NCBI GenBank assembly: GCA_016169945.1
Contig: JADLSH010000127.1
Location: 3,599,501-3,663,500 of the forward strand
Source: Trachythela sp. YZ-2020
Lineage: Eukaryota > Cnidaria > Anthozoa > Malacalcyonacea > Clavulariidae
Reading direction: 5' to 3'
Length of the DNA stretch: 64,000 nt
In this document: piece by piece, positions 1 to 11,532 of the stretch
Layout: each line of letters opens with the position of its first letter
How positions within the stretch are numbered: position 1 is the stretch's first letter
Position numbers and translations under genes: made by a program
The notes under the pieces: generated by a model
Told to the model about the DNA's origin: nothing
Database searches by the model: none
The model's input: the letters and a program-made list of their open reading frames with translations, nothing else

Positions 1-203
1 ATGGAAATACTTAAAAAATACAAAAACAACCGCAATTTTGTAAAATACGGCAAATTTTCCCTCAAAGTTTTAAGTATTTCCTTTTTACCTAAAGTCTTGA
101 AGTTTTTATATCAAATAGAACTTTTTAATAGCTTCAATTTCATATACAGCCCAATGTTCGGCGTTAAGTATTTCAACTCAAACCTGAATTAAGCTGGCTT
201 CAA
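1..203. mobile_element. Half of a fold-back MITE, cut by the window edge
   Basis: The sequence matches the right half of the palindromic element at 44955-45292, including the inner arm and the terminal CTGAATTAAGCTGGCTTCAA. No coding content is seen. Confidence 0.7.
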
Positions 204-227
204 CCCCCCCCTGAGTTATCGTTCCAG

Positions 228-233
228 TTTATT
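228..233 (-). terminator. Candidate polyadenylation signal AATAAA of the PRDM gene
   Basis: AATAAA on the minus strand lies about 53 nt past the stop codon. The position is plausible, but there is no independent support. Confidence 0.4.
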
Positions 234-285
234 TATAGTTCAATGGGTTCACCTGAGTTATGCAAACAGTACTGAAACGACTTGG

Positions 286-687
286 TCACTTTTCCACACA
301 ATTCTCACGTGATTTCTGATGCCTGCTGAGCTGCGTTGATTGGCTGAAACATTTCCCGCATTTCCGACATTTGAAAGGACGCTCTCCCGTGTGTGTCCTT
401 ATATGGTTACTCAGGGTGGTAGAACCGCTGAACGTGCGCCCGCAGTACCCACATTTGAACGGCTTGTCGCTGACGTGATCAACCACGTGACCCCGAAGTT
501 CGTCAGGATTCGAAAACGAGGCTGGACATTGGCCACACTGGAAAGGTTTTTCAGGGGATTTATCACAGACGTGCATCTGTAATGCGACTCGTTGAGTGAA
601 AGTTTGTTCACATTGTCCACATCGCCATTGGTTCGTCTCGTTGAATGAACTAAGACCGAAGTATTCGTTTGGCTGTACCTCGCCAAT
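286..687 (-). CDS. PRDM gene, last coding exon with four zinc fingers
   Basis: The acceptor TTCATTTAG precedes [11 protein letters not shown]. Four fingers follow: C-x2-C-x12-H-x-C; C-x2-C-x12-H-x3-H; C-x2-C-x12-H-x3-H with a THTGERPF linker after it; and C-x2-C-x12-H-x6-C. The first and last fingers are C2HC-like. The stop is at 286-288. Confidence 0.92.
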   Translation of the reverse strand: MGEVQPNEYFGLSSFNETNQWRCGQCEQTFTQRVALQMHVCDKSPEKPFQCGQCPASFSNPDELRGHVVDHVSDKPFKCGYCGRTFSGSTTLSNHIRTHTGERPFKCRKCGKCFSQSTQLSRHQKSRENCVEK

Positions 688-3600
688 CTAAATGAAAGAT
701 ATTAACAATAGCTGCTCATTTTCACAAAATTACACCACAGTGTTTGCATTGATAAAACCACTTAAAATAATGATGTTACAGTGTCCTGTGAAACAAAGTT
801 AAGAACATTTGAATTTGAGAAGTACTCGAAAAATTAGCTAACAAATGACAAAAAAATCTAGAAATTTAAGGAAATTTTACCTGATCTAAATTTTCAATTC
901 CTGCACTTCTGCAACTTCTTTCATAAGCATGGATTGCTGAAAAGAGTAGAAAGTTTTACTGAAAACATAACGGGAATTCATTAGTATATTTAAGTTTGCA
1001 CAATTCAAGTTTCGACTCGTGTTACAATGTTAGTTTAATATATTGCTTCGTACAGGATTATTTGAACTATGCAAATATATATTCCACTGTTCTTTCAATC
1101 ATTCATGTCGGGCGTTCATTTTGGGCAGGAGCCTGGAGGCTATTATAAGTTCAAAACAGGTTAGGTTTGTATTTCAATCATTGTTGGTTAGTCCTTTACA
1201 TTGTACATGCAGTACAAAAATAACCACGAATTTAAGTGGACCTCATATGACTTAATTAGATGTTTTACCATATTGTATACTGCTGGCATAGAGTCACAAT
1301 GTCAAACAAACAAATCAAAACAAAATTCTTCTATTACCTGGCACCCTTGGTGACAACGCTTCAGAGCCAGCCATAGATATCCTCTCTATATCCATACTAT
1401 CTGAATATCTATCATCATACCATACCAATAACTCTGTGTAAGGTACAATATCTCTGAAGGCGCGGTAATATAGATTACCATTATACTGGAACACTGTCAT
1501 ATTTTGTTCCTCTTTATGACGAGCACATTGGATCATACTCATCCAGTTGGAAAATGTCGTGTCGTTGCCGTCAACATAATGACTTAGCTTGCCATCCTTG
1601 TACATCTGGGAACACATACACAAATTTCACTTTAGTAACAATATATTCAGTTAGTGTTAGGGGTGTGTTGATAGCGCATTGGTTTATACGAAGGGCCTTC
1701 GCTCGAAACGTCGAAGTTCTTATTGTATTTTTCAGGTAGTTGTATCCTACCCCACCGCCAAATCTTCGTTAGACTCTACCTACACTGGCACCACGCGTTC
1801 GTGTTTATACATTTGCCTTTCAGTTCTGTGATCTGGCCGGGTTACATTCTTGCAATATGCAGTTTCTTGATCGATTATAATTTCGCTTCAGTTTCAACTG
1901 AACAGACAAAACTCTCTTATTACCTTCAAGATAAATACAATATACATATATACATTTTTTTCAAGTAATTGAACTAAATTTTAGGTAATACTCAGGTCAC
2001 TCAGCAGTGATGTTTTGCAAATTATTGAAGTGGGGGAACGCTCATGAAAGTCAAATGGGCGTCGCCACTAGTAGTGAAAGTGGATTGGGCGTGGCCTCTG
2101 GTCGCTAAAAGTTAATAGCCTGCCTAAACATAGCTAAAATCAGTAAATGATGTTTTTGGCTGAGCTAATTTGACTGTTAAACGACTACAATCAAATTATC
2201 AAAACGAAAATAGCGCGGTGATCAACAGCGTTCCTCGTTCACCAAGGTTTGATTCTTGTCAGGGGGAACGGCGTTCCCCCACGCTTGGTTTTGTCACGGG
2301 GAACGGCGTTCCCCCGCGTCCCCCCTGGAAAACATCACCCGTAATAGCCAACTAAAATAACCTTGACAGGCTAACCTAGTTAGTTGGCTTTATTTATTAA
2401 TTATTAAACAACATTGATAAGGACTGAATGAAGAGACTAATAGTAATATTTACTTATAGTACTTATAAAAATGAACACATATAATTTACTTATGAATATA
2501 TGAATCGATTAGCATTTTTTTCAGATTACTCTTGTCTGAACTCTTTGTTTGCTCATCAATTGATTTCCATATGCTTGCACCTACATATATCTTAATATCT
2601 CTTAAGTCTTAACAGTGCGTTCAGTTTAACTGAACGAAACACCGCAGTTTTCACGTGGTATTCCATGATATTATGATCCTTACTGGAACTCTAAGGAGAA
2701 CAGTTTAGAACTGACAGAGCTATCCAGTCTAAATAGAGTCAGTTTGGTTTGGTTTGGGCTTCCTTCTGTAGTAAAACTGGGCCTACAAAGGATGCATTTT
2801 ACTGGATGGATGTTTAAAGAGAAAAGTTTAAAACTATTAGTCCAACGCAGTATAAACGTACGAGAGTAAGTTAGTTAACCAGTAGTAGAGAAGTGATTTA
2901 ATTCACCGCAAGCAGTTTTGCAAATATGGGCGGACAATTTTTCAAATACGGAATTTTTGTAAGGGCAAACTTTCCAATTCAAAGTTATCTGAAAGACAAG
3001 CTTGAATAACCGTTAAAGAAAGACTACGCATATTATTGAATCAACGCTCTATACATTTATAGTTTACATAAGAACTACCAACCACCATAAGCCTACCTCC
3101 CACATGTGTCCATTATCCCGGTCGGCAGTTAGTTCCTCGGGTCTTATCACCTCTCCTTCGAAAGGTCCAATCCAAGTTCCAACAGGGATGAATCTCGAAC
3201 AATATACTCCAAAATTACTTCCGGGTATGGAGGATGTGCAGGGAAACATCCCAGGAGGGTATTTCACATTTTTCGTTTCGGGTTCTGCCTCTTTAACGAA
3301 AAAAAAAACACGAGAAGAATATTTAGGGAGTGCATCTGTGACCGGGGTCGATCACTCATCTGAAAACAAAGACTGGATAGTGCATCTGCTTTGCATATAA
3401 AATGAAGCCAATGGCGGCCATATTAGTGTGACCACCACAAATCTACTGTGGTGTTGGCGACATGTTTAAAGAGGTTCTAACAGTTTCTAGTTATTGGTGG
3501 GAAATGACACGTATTGTCTAGAAAAGAATTGATCATCAGTGGCCTCTCTTTCTTCCTAAATTTGCCGGTGAATAACTAATGAGGTCACACCGCCATATAT

Positions 3601-6118
3601 AAACCTCATTATGTGGTGTTTAAAACGTTCTAAAACTCATTAGAAGAGATGTTGGAAGCTATATTTCTCAAGTTACATAGGAAAAGATGTTTACTTCATA
3701 GTATAACTAATTTAAACAGCTAACTATTTGACTAATCAAGAATTTGACAGATTCAAAAATCTAATCTCATTAAAAATATTCTGGCTTCAAAATTGGCTCA
3801 TTGAATTCAATAGGATGCTCTATCCAGTTCTAGTTTTCAGATCAGTGGGTTCGATTCATGCAGTATGCATGCAGTTGTCTGACAATTTCACACCAGTCGC
3901 ATGCAAATTGCATGTGAGAAGCGTGCTTCTATATATGTAGTATGACTCACAAACACCGCAGGTTTTGTCTAGTATGTACTTCAGTTTCGGCTTCTTGCAT
4001 TACACTGGACCAACAAAGAAGACTCTTACTGGACCTCTAGAGCAACCAATTTAGGCAGAATTGATGGAGCGCTACTGTATCTAATCCAGTATCCACTGTA
4101 TAAACAAAGTTAGTTTACTTTAGCCTATAAATTTCCTCTAGCAGTAACATTCGAGAAAAGATGATTCGGACGACCCTCACTGGACCCATAGAAGAAACAG
4201 TTAAGACAGCACCAATAGAATAGCGTTAGTTTAGTTTATGTTATCAATTCAATTCAATTCAATTCAATTCAATTCAATCCAATCCAATCCAATCCAATTC
4301 AATTCAATTCAATTACCACTTCATTCAGTTAATTTACATTGATTATTGTATAAAATTTAAGTATATTTATATTTATAAAATGAAGCTCCTATTGACATGC
4401 TTTAATTGTTTTCAATCAAATATTTTTGAAATTTACGTTTGAAAGAAGAAGTGATATTTATACCTGTAGTATGAACACTGAACCAAAAGAGATAGCCCTT
4501 ACTGGACCCTTGTTTAGTGGAACAGTTTAGAACAGATAGAGCTATCCAGTATAGTATAAATAAATTTAGTTTAATTTCTTAGTTTTTGCGTTTTTAAATG
4601 ATTTGGGCAGCACAAAAAGCCTTAACCGTTTCCATGGCAGCGCATCGAAAAATAACCTACCTTTTAAAGGTTGAGCAAATTTTGAATTCCGTCCGTATAG
4701 ATAGAACTCCAAAAGTTGAGATGAAAATCGTAAGTCTTCGCCATCACTTCGAGATCGCTTCGGTGATCTGACATTGTCGTTGACATCTGGAGTTTGCACT
4801 GGCGGAGAGTCTTTAGACTTTGCAGAATGCCTTTTTCTTTTCTGAAATAAAAGACATTTGTATACTTTATCATTTGGGAAGATTGAAAACAAGTTGTATG
4901 GGCGAGAGTAAACTAGGAAACATCGATTTTAAACAATTGATTTGCTCCAATATTTTCATGTTTGCCCACCCAGAAAGCATTGTTGCAGAAACAGCAAATT
5001 CAGAAACAATATTTTGTCGCGGAGACAATGTTTCCTGGTTTGCTTATCTTCGGAAAACATAGCTAGGAGACAACAAGCTTTGTGCTCCAAGGGTGAGCTA
5101 GCCAAGAAACATTTGTGAGAAATAATTGCTTGTAGAGTATATTTGTTCTGAGTACACACAGGCTTTCGGGACAAAAATCCTCCAGGAAAGAAAATGTTAT
5201 TGCCTTGCAACAATGTTTTCGAGGGTTGGCACACAGGGAAAGATTTGAAGAGGGGAGCAATGGGGTATTTTCGTGGTTCGTATCGGCCTAATTTTATAAC
5301 TCGTTCTTCGTTTCGTCAGCTTTTTATTAAACGTGTTTCTATCCTTCCATAAATGGCGTGCATCGTGTCTGTGGTTTATTCAATATTCGTTTTCCGTTTT
5401 CAACAAAATTTGACAGAATTAGACGACGAGGCCGCATTGTGAGACGTAAAATATTTTTTAGATAGGATGGCTGCAGGTTATAGACTACAAAGAATTTTTT
5501 CCCCTTGCTTCGGCACTTCCTTCATTTATTTTTCGTGCTTCAGGATTATTGAACATTATTTTTCATGCTTCAGGATTGGTACCCCCTCATGACCCCCATC
5601 TTTGAAGAAACATCAATACATGATAGGTATATAACAAAATTTCGAGGCTTAATTTTTGAAATCTTTAGTAGGGTTGTACAAATAAATAAATTGGAAAGTC
5701 TTCTTCCTCGGTAGCAAAGGCGACAGATTAATGCACAATAAACGCTTTTTTTTGTCTGTGCCACGTGAAAATTTGTGTGCTGAACTTTGTCATACAAGAA
5801 TTTGAAATTGTATAGCCTCTTATTTTTAACACCAAATAATTTTACTTGATAAACAAACACCTCCGGTAAATGTCATTCTATTTCATCCCATTCATCTATA
5901 ATATATTCAGTCTGGAAATTATTTGCATGAAAGAAATCTGAAATTGGCATAGTTTTCAAACGAACACTAGACACAATTTAAAACAGTATTCAGAACATCA
6001 AATTAAACCTGCAGAATTCCTCACTCAATATAAACAGTCAGCAACATTGTCAATGAAAAGATATTCTTACCAATTTTCCAACATTATCACCATTAACCTC
6101 ATTTCTTTTGCATTCCAT
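286..6118 (-). CDS. PRDM-family PR/SET-domain zinc-finger protein (PRDM14/PRDM9-like), six exons
   Basis: Joined exons on the minus strand are 6071-6118, 4661-4841, 3097-3290, 1338-1605, 881-936 and 286-687 (1149 nt, 382 aa). All introns are GT-AG and all phases agree. Residues 1-76 are basic and low-complexity (KRKRHS, SPKRSRS), probably nuclear localisation. Residues about 94-211 form a PR/SET domain: [53 protein letters not shown]. Residues 272-378 hold four zinc fingers; the two middle ones are canonical C2H2, the first and last have Cys in place of the final His. PRDM proteins act in the nucleus as DNA-binding regulators, some as H3K4 or H3K9 methyltransferases. The SIPG..FGV and LSH.VDG wording recalls PRDM14, but it has four fingers rather than six. 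A search or tree is needed to settle the subfamily. Confidence 0.88.
881..936 (-). CDS. PRDM gene, coding exon 5 (56-nt linker)
   Basis: This exon is needed to bridge the phase-1 donor of exon 4 and the phase-0 acceptor of exon 6. CTTTTCAG and GTAAAAT flank 56 nt encoding [19 protein letters not shown]. Without it the reading frame would be broken. Confidence 0.78.
1338..1605 (-). CDS. PRDM gene, coding exon 4 (C-terminal half of PR domain)
   Basis: The acceptor TTCCCAG and donor GTAATA bound 268 nt. The peptide carries the family core motifs [25 protein letters not shown] and [10 protein letters not shown]. This is the strongest single piece of evidence for a PRDM protein. Confidence 0.92.
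1688..1800 (+). repeat. Dispersed repeat with core GGGCCTTCGCTCGAAACGTC
   Basis: The core, followed by GAAGTTCTTATTGTATTTTT and CAGGTAG, recurs at 23991-24045, 56037-56100 and 63436-63494, all on the plus strand. The family is unidentified. Confidence 0.7.
2255..2330. repeat. Two GGGGAACGGCGTTCCCC hairpin units
   Basis: GGGGAACG and CGTTCCCC arms with a one-base centre occur at 2263-2279 and 2298-2314. The stretch is unusually GC-rich for the window. It lies in a PRDM intron. Confidence 0.6.
3097..3290 (-). CDS. PRDM gene, coding exon 3 (N-terminal half of PR domain)
   Basis: A poly-T tract and AAAG acceptor precede this exon, and the donor is GTAGGC after ...HMWE (phase 0). It encodes the start of the PR/SET fold: [21 protein letters not shown], then [13 protein letters not shown]. 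The intron after MWE splits the PR domain just before [13 protein letters not shown]. Confidence 0.88.
3345..3780. repeat. Dispersed about 400-bp repeat, copy 1
   Basis: Near-identical, in the same orientation, to 24318-24727: GCCAATGG.GGCCATATTAGTG, AATTTGCCGGTGAATAACTA and TTAGAAGAGATGTTGGAAGC are shared. No ORF. In a PRDM intron next to exon 3. Confidence 0.8.
3835..4110 (+). mobile_element. tRNA-derived SINE, family B
   Basis: B-box-like GGTTCGATTCATGCA is followed by the family body (CAGTTGTCTGACAATTT, TACTGGACCTCTAG..., CAGTATAAACAAAGTTAGTT). The same body recurs many times in the window. Confidence 0.65.
4243..4316. repeat. (AATTC)n/(AATCC)n microsatellite
   Basis: About 14 pentanucleotide units, interrupted by a block of AATCC. 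Confidence 0.9.
4661..4841 (-). CDS. PRDM gene, coding exon 2 (basic linker)
   Basis: The acceptor TTTATTTCAG and donor GTAGGT bound 181 nt encoding a Lys/Arg/Ser-rich linker ([25 protein letters not shown]) and then [18 protein letters not shown]. It ends in phase 1, which matches the next exon. No known domain is visible here. The basic clusters look like nuclear localisation signals. Confidence 0.8.
4955..5245 (-). repeat. Degenerate copies of the GGAAACATTGTTTCC minisatellite unit
   Basis: CAATGTTTCCTGGTTTGC and CGGAAAACATAGCTAGGAGA match the reverse complement of the 8757-9860 unit. The copies are decayed. They sit in the intron between PRDM exons 1 and 2. Confidence 0.6.
6071..6118 (-). 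CDS. PRDM gene, coding exon 1
   Basis: This short exon starts at ATG (6116-6118) and encodes 16 residues, [16 protein letters not shown], followed by a GTAAGA donor in phase 0. It was chosen because the donor joins in frame to the exon at 4841 and no other in-frame Met lies nearer to it. A first exon this short is the least certain part of the model. Confidence 0.65.
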
Positions 6119-8756
6119 AACTATATAACTCAAAAACAAAACCGACACAAAACACAATACAATATTCAATAAAACTTTCCCTCATACGCCAATGCAACTG
6201 CTAGCACTCGTTGCCGTGCGAAAAACACCGTACTGTTTAAAAACAATCTCCGTTTTGTTTTTCGGTCCGCCAATGTTTTGATTTAAAAAACTATTAACAA
6301 CCTGTCAAAGTAAAAACAGCCGCTAAAATTGACCTGCAAAACATAATTTTTCGCCTGTTGCAAAACAAAAACTACACGACGAGAAATTGAAATTTTTGAT
6401 AATTTGTAACGAAGTTTTAGCCACTTAAATGGCTTAGTTTTGAGAAATGTAATTCAAGGAATAGATACATCAAATTTGGTAAAAATTACTATAAATGGAC
6501 ACTGTGTAGAACAAGCTAAATTAAGACTGTTTTCTATCCTCCCACGCGCGGCTGGCCTTGTTGACCAGATTTAATTATGGCGTTCTGTTTATATCAGGCA
6601 AATATACTTCAATGTTTGTTCATGGCCAGCAAACAGAAAATGTAACAGTCCAACACTAAACTAACTTTAGTGGTTGTATAATGTAAGTAACTGTAAGTGA
6701 AGATATGAAGACGTTGCATTATTTAACGTCATTCTCAGTCCTTTGTGCCTAAATTCTGCGCGGTTGTTTCCGTTAGCTTACATGTAAAAGTGACTCCTCG
6801 AAAATGAACCCAAAGTGACTGATAATTACTTAAGTCATTCAGTTACTCAAGTCGTGAAAACATACTCTAGATTTGACCAAATTCACTCAAACTGACTTTC
6901 TATACTCACTGTGCTATTTGCTGATTTGCGCGCAATCAGTCATACAAACTAATTTGGCCAAAATTGTACCAATAACAGACGGACGTCCAAATATCAACGA
7001 ATGCTATGATTATGCACTTATTTTTATATGTTACTTGTCTGCGAAGTCTTTCAGTTCAATATTTAGCCAAATTCAAGCAGAAGTTGTTTCGAGTCAGAAA
7101 CATCGAGATTTTTAAACAAATCCAGTGCGAAGATTTTTTGCACTGTTCATTAATAAATAACGACCATGCAAATTAACGGCCTGTTTTGGAATATGCCGGC
7201 CGAGACAGTCGTCCTGTTTTCAAAGCGACAACGCCTTTATGTCATTTAGTCGTTATTAAAAGAGCTAATTCGACAATTTTATCGTTAATCGTATCTACAA
7301 AAATGAAAAAAAAGAAGAAAATATAAGGCTACATGCATGTGCGTGAGAGCAAAGGGGAAAATAAGTCCAATAACACTCGGTTAGCTCATTAATTATGAAT
7401 AAACTAAACTTTGAATTTGGTTTAAGAAAGTCTATACAGCCAATTCAAAAAAGGTTGTCCTTCAAAAATCTTAAACCTTAAACATTGAGCGCGCAAGGGA
7501 TGATGGATAACTTCCTATTTAGAGTTTTTAACTCGGGAAATTTGCTTATGCAAGCAATAACAGGGCACATAAGCATAATAAGCACGATGTAGGAATATTT
7601 GGTTTACTAATCTAAGGCTCCAACAAGGCTCCAAATAAGTAATACCCATCTCACACGCGCCGCTCAATGTTTTTTTTTAAGATATTTTGAAGAGACAACT
7701 ATATATACATGCATGAAAAATGTTACTATATACCGAAAAAAGTTTATTACTATTCATGTTTTCACCTCGGTTTGTGTTTGTTTGTCCATCTGTGTGCTTG
7801 TCAGCAGGATTATTCAAAGACTACATCAAACGGTTTAATATGAAAATTCGTGGTCATGCTCATGATGCCGTATAGTCCCAGGAAAAATCCATCAAGTTTT
7901 AGTACAGTTCAGTTGAAAATTTGATGAGAAATTTACAAACATTCGTCTTGCTTTTCTGGACTAAAAAGAACCGAGTGCGTAATTAATGCATTTACAGGCA
8001 TGACATGGTTATATAATAATAATAATGAATTTTATAATTAATATAGTGTTGGCTTACCTAAATGTATCCACTACAGTCTGTTTCATGCAATGAAGCACTC
8101 CTCAAGTGGACACACGTGCACGAAGAGTGCTTTATTGCATGAAACAGGCTGTAGTGGATACCCTTGTCCTTGCGCTAAGCGAAAACTATATATTTGCACT
8201 ATCTCTATGATATCGAGCACTCTTTGGCATTTCGTGAACCAAAACTATATATAATTTATACATAAATACTTGACTTATGTACAATGAGGTATACAGTATC
8301 TGAGTGGTCTCTAGTTTTAAACAGTTATTAGTTTTTGCTGTGCCTGTTGTCCGTATTTCACATCACCTAAAAAAGTATATGAATAGTGAAGGAATGTAAG
8401 GCGTGAATTCAATATAATTCTATATTTAACTGTGTTGTGAATTAGACAGATTCGGTAGCGTTTGCCCATGAATATATTAATAGTGTTTAGAAAACATTGT
8501 ATCACTGTTGCTAAATTTGCTTGTTGCCTGGTGACGCCTTTAATTTATCATAATTACATCCAAACGCGAAAATAGTGTACAGTCAAAATAAAACATTCAA
8601 AATATTGTAAGGCGGCACGCATAACTACATGTATAGTAAGCGGTGAGCTCAAAATGTAATTAGACAAATAGCCAAAAGGTTTATTACGGCGAAATCGCGT
8701 AAAGACTATAGGACCTAAATTGATTATTAAGCCCAGGGACACATCGTTTCCTATAG
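6119..8756. other. Intergenic, upstream of the PRDM gene
   Basis: About 2.6 kb without a supportable gene. It would hold the PRDM promoter and 5' UTR, but I see no site I can name with confidence. A hairpin at 8064-8161 and AT-rich simple sequence (near 8020) are the only structured parts. Confidence 0.6.
8064..8161. repeat. Inverted repeat, about 39-bp arms
   Basis: GTATCCACTACAG.CTGTTTCA at the left is mirrored by TGAAACAGGCTGTAGTGGAT at the right, with a loop of about 20 bp. It looks like a small fold-back element. Confidence 0.8.
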
Positions 8757-9860
8757 TCATGTTCTCCGAATGGCGGCAAACCAGGAAACATTGTTTCCTA
8801 GCCATGTTTCCCGAAGGTAGGCAAACCAGGAAACATTGTTTCCTAGTCATGTTTCCCAAAGGTGGGCAAACTGGGAAACATTGTTTCCTAGCCATGTTTC
8901 CCAAAGCCAAGGTGGGCAAACCAGGAAACATTGTTTCCTAGCCATGTTTCCCGAAGGTAGGCAAACCAGGAAACATTGTTTCCTAGTCATGTTTCCCAAA
9001 GCCAAGGTGGGCAAACCAGGAAACATTGTTTCCTAGCCATGTTTCCCGAAGGTAGGCAAACCAGGAAACATTGTTTCCTAGTCATGTTTCCCAAAGCCAA
9101 GGTGGGCAAACCAGGAAACATTGTTTCCTAGCCATGTTTCCCGAAGGTGGGAAAACTAGGAAACATTGTTTTCTAGCCATGTTTCCCAAAGGTGGGCAAA
9201 CCAGGAAACATTGTTTCCTAGCCATGTTTCCCAAAGGTGGGCAAACCAAGAAACATTGTTTCCTAGCCATGTTTCCCAAAGCCAAGGTGGGCAAACCAGG
9301 AAACATTGTTTCCTAGCCATGTTTCCCAAAGGTGGGCAAACCAGGAAACATTGTTTCCTAGCCATGTTTCCCAAAGGTGGGCAAACCAGGAAACATTGTT
9401 TCCTAGCCATGTTCCCCGAAGGTGAGCAAACCATGAAACATTGTTTCCTAGCCATGTTTCCTGAAGGTGGGCAAACCATGAAACATTGTTTCCTAGCCAT
9501 GTTCCCCGAAGGTGGGCAAACCAGGAAACATTGTTTCCTAGCCATGTTTCCTGAAGGTGGGCAAACCATGAAACATTGTTTCCTAGCCATGTTCCCCGAA
9601 GGTGGGCAAACCAGGAAACATTGTTTCCTAGCCATGTTCCCCGAAGGTGAGCAAACCAGGAAACATTGTTTCCTAGCCATGTTTCCCGAAGGTGGGCAAA
9701 CCATGAAACATTGTTTCCTAGCCATGTTCCCCGAAGGTGGGCAAACCATGAAACATTGTTTCGTAGCCATGTTTCCCCGAAGGTGGGCAAACCAGGAAAC
9801 ATTGTTTGTAGCCATGTTTCACGAAGGTGGGCAAACCATGCAGAAAACATTTGGGGAGAA
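8757..9860. repeat. Minisatellite of about 24 units, 45 or 50 bp each
   Basis: Each unit contains GGTGGGCAAACCAGGAAACA, then TTGTTTCCTAGCCATGTTTC and CCGAA. A five-base insertion makes 50-bp units in some copies. GGAAACA-T-TGTTTCC is a perfect hairpin inside each unit. Several frames stay open on both strands because 45 is divisible by three; this is not a gene. Confidence 0.95.
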
Positions 9861-11532
9861 AATCAACATTTTCAAAAGGCTTTTTCAAATATTTTATTAG
9901 TCTAGTCTGAATACTTACAATCTAAACTTTTCTTAATATATAAAACGTTCAATTAATATTTTTAAGCATCTATTTTATACAATTATAAGCGAATTAAAAT
10001 AAAACTACTATTACTAATACGAATGATTGGATATTTTTTGGCATCGAACTAGTGATATTACAAACTTTATATAGGCAAAATATTTATCTATATGACAATT
10101 TCAAAATAATTCATTTACCCATAAACCTAATCAGAAAACACGTATTTATGCCCGTTGTTAAGGCGTGTTCACATATCCGATTTGTCGGATCGCATTCTCC
10201 TCCAGACGTATGTGATTTTACACAATACACAACAACTATAATTGTCAGCCATGTTGATTTGATTTTAATTAGTTTGAAATTATCCAATGAAAATGGTGGA
10301 ATTTCCCCCCAAAAACCCGGAAGCCACACAATTTGGAGTTGTGACGTCACTTCAACAAAGCCGAATAGACAGGCTGATTAGGTCTATTGTCAAATTTCTA
10401 AGCTTAAATTATACACCCTTACTATTATGGTATATTTTAGACTAATTACCCATATGAACTACCAGCTAAAAACATTAAAATCAAGAACAAATGTTCCTTT
10501 CGTTAAAACTAATGGACATTTTAATCGATAGCGACGCCATCTTTAATCATGATGCGTTGTGGTCCACAGCCAGGGTAAAAAAGCAGCCAGATAAAAAAGA
10601 ATTGTTCGTGTGGTATAAAGATAACATGCGACAAATTTATTGTAATAAACACCTTGTTGATACGAACGGCAAAGTATGGATCAAATTCATGACCATCACG
10701 TCGCATTATTTTGCATACATAGCCAGACAGATATTATATCGCAGCTGTTTGGTGCCAAATATAGAACAATTGTGCATTTCATGACTGATAAAAGCACAAT
10801 TTAGCACGAAGTTAGAATATACCCTTGAGTATTTTTGGCTATATAGGGGCATTGCAGATTTACTTCGGGTTTTGTCGATTTTACCACTCTGAAAATTTCC
10901 CATATTATTCGCAACAGAGCATACCGCTATTTCTGTATAAGAGATGGGTTATTCGATGACACTTGTCAGCTAAAATTCACTAAATTAAATTGTCAGTTGT
11001 CATGCCGTAAGATGTTTGTAAGATGTCATTTTGAACTTTCTGTTTCATTTTTTAACAATTGTCAAGATATTTTCAAATTGATATATCAACAAAACACGCA
11101 CAATTATCACTAATATCAGCAGTCATGCAGTTAACCCCATTCTAACCATCGTCTACGCATTTGATTTATAGAACTTTGAATATCCTGGCCAGACCATAAT
11201 TCATTGCGATTCTAAGATGGCGTCGGTATGGTGGAAACGGTCTATTTACTGAAAGGATGAAATTTTTTAGAATATCTCACATTGATGAAAAAAAAAAGCT
11301 TTACACAATCAACTTCTTATGTCAAGAACGGCAGATGTAACTCAAAATATTTGTTGGCAATGTTCTATAATTTCTTAATCCCTATATGCTATTCTCGGGG
11401 ATTTAAACGTCATACGAAATATATAGTGAAGCAATCGTCAAATTTTGCAGTTTTACTGCCTCAAAGATAACTTACAAAATCATTAAAATAGACAAGCAAT
11501 TTTTTCCATCAAAGACATCCTTAAACTCCGCA
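9861..11532. other. Intergenic, downstream of the receptor gene
   Basis: No supportable gene. One half of the CACATACGTC fold-back family lies at about 10157-10245. The 3' UTR of the receptor must lie here, but I see no clear AATAAA close to the stop. Confidence 0.55.

Noticed and set aside
8757..9860. CRISPR-like array
   Set aside because: Units are contiguous without unique spacers and the genome is eukaryotic.
8836..9900. Long ORFs on both strands with repeated HCFLAMFPEG- or ARKQCFLVCPP-type peptides
   Set aside because: They follow the 45-bp minisatellite unit, which is a multiple of three. They are open on both strands and overlap each other, with no start context, splice sites or domain.
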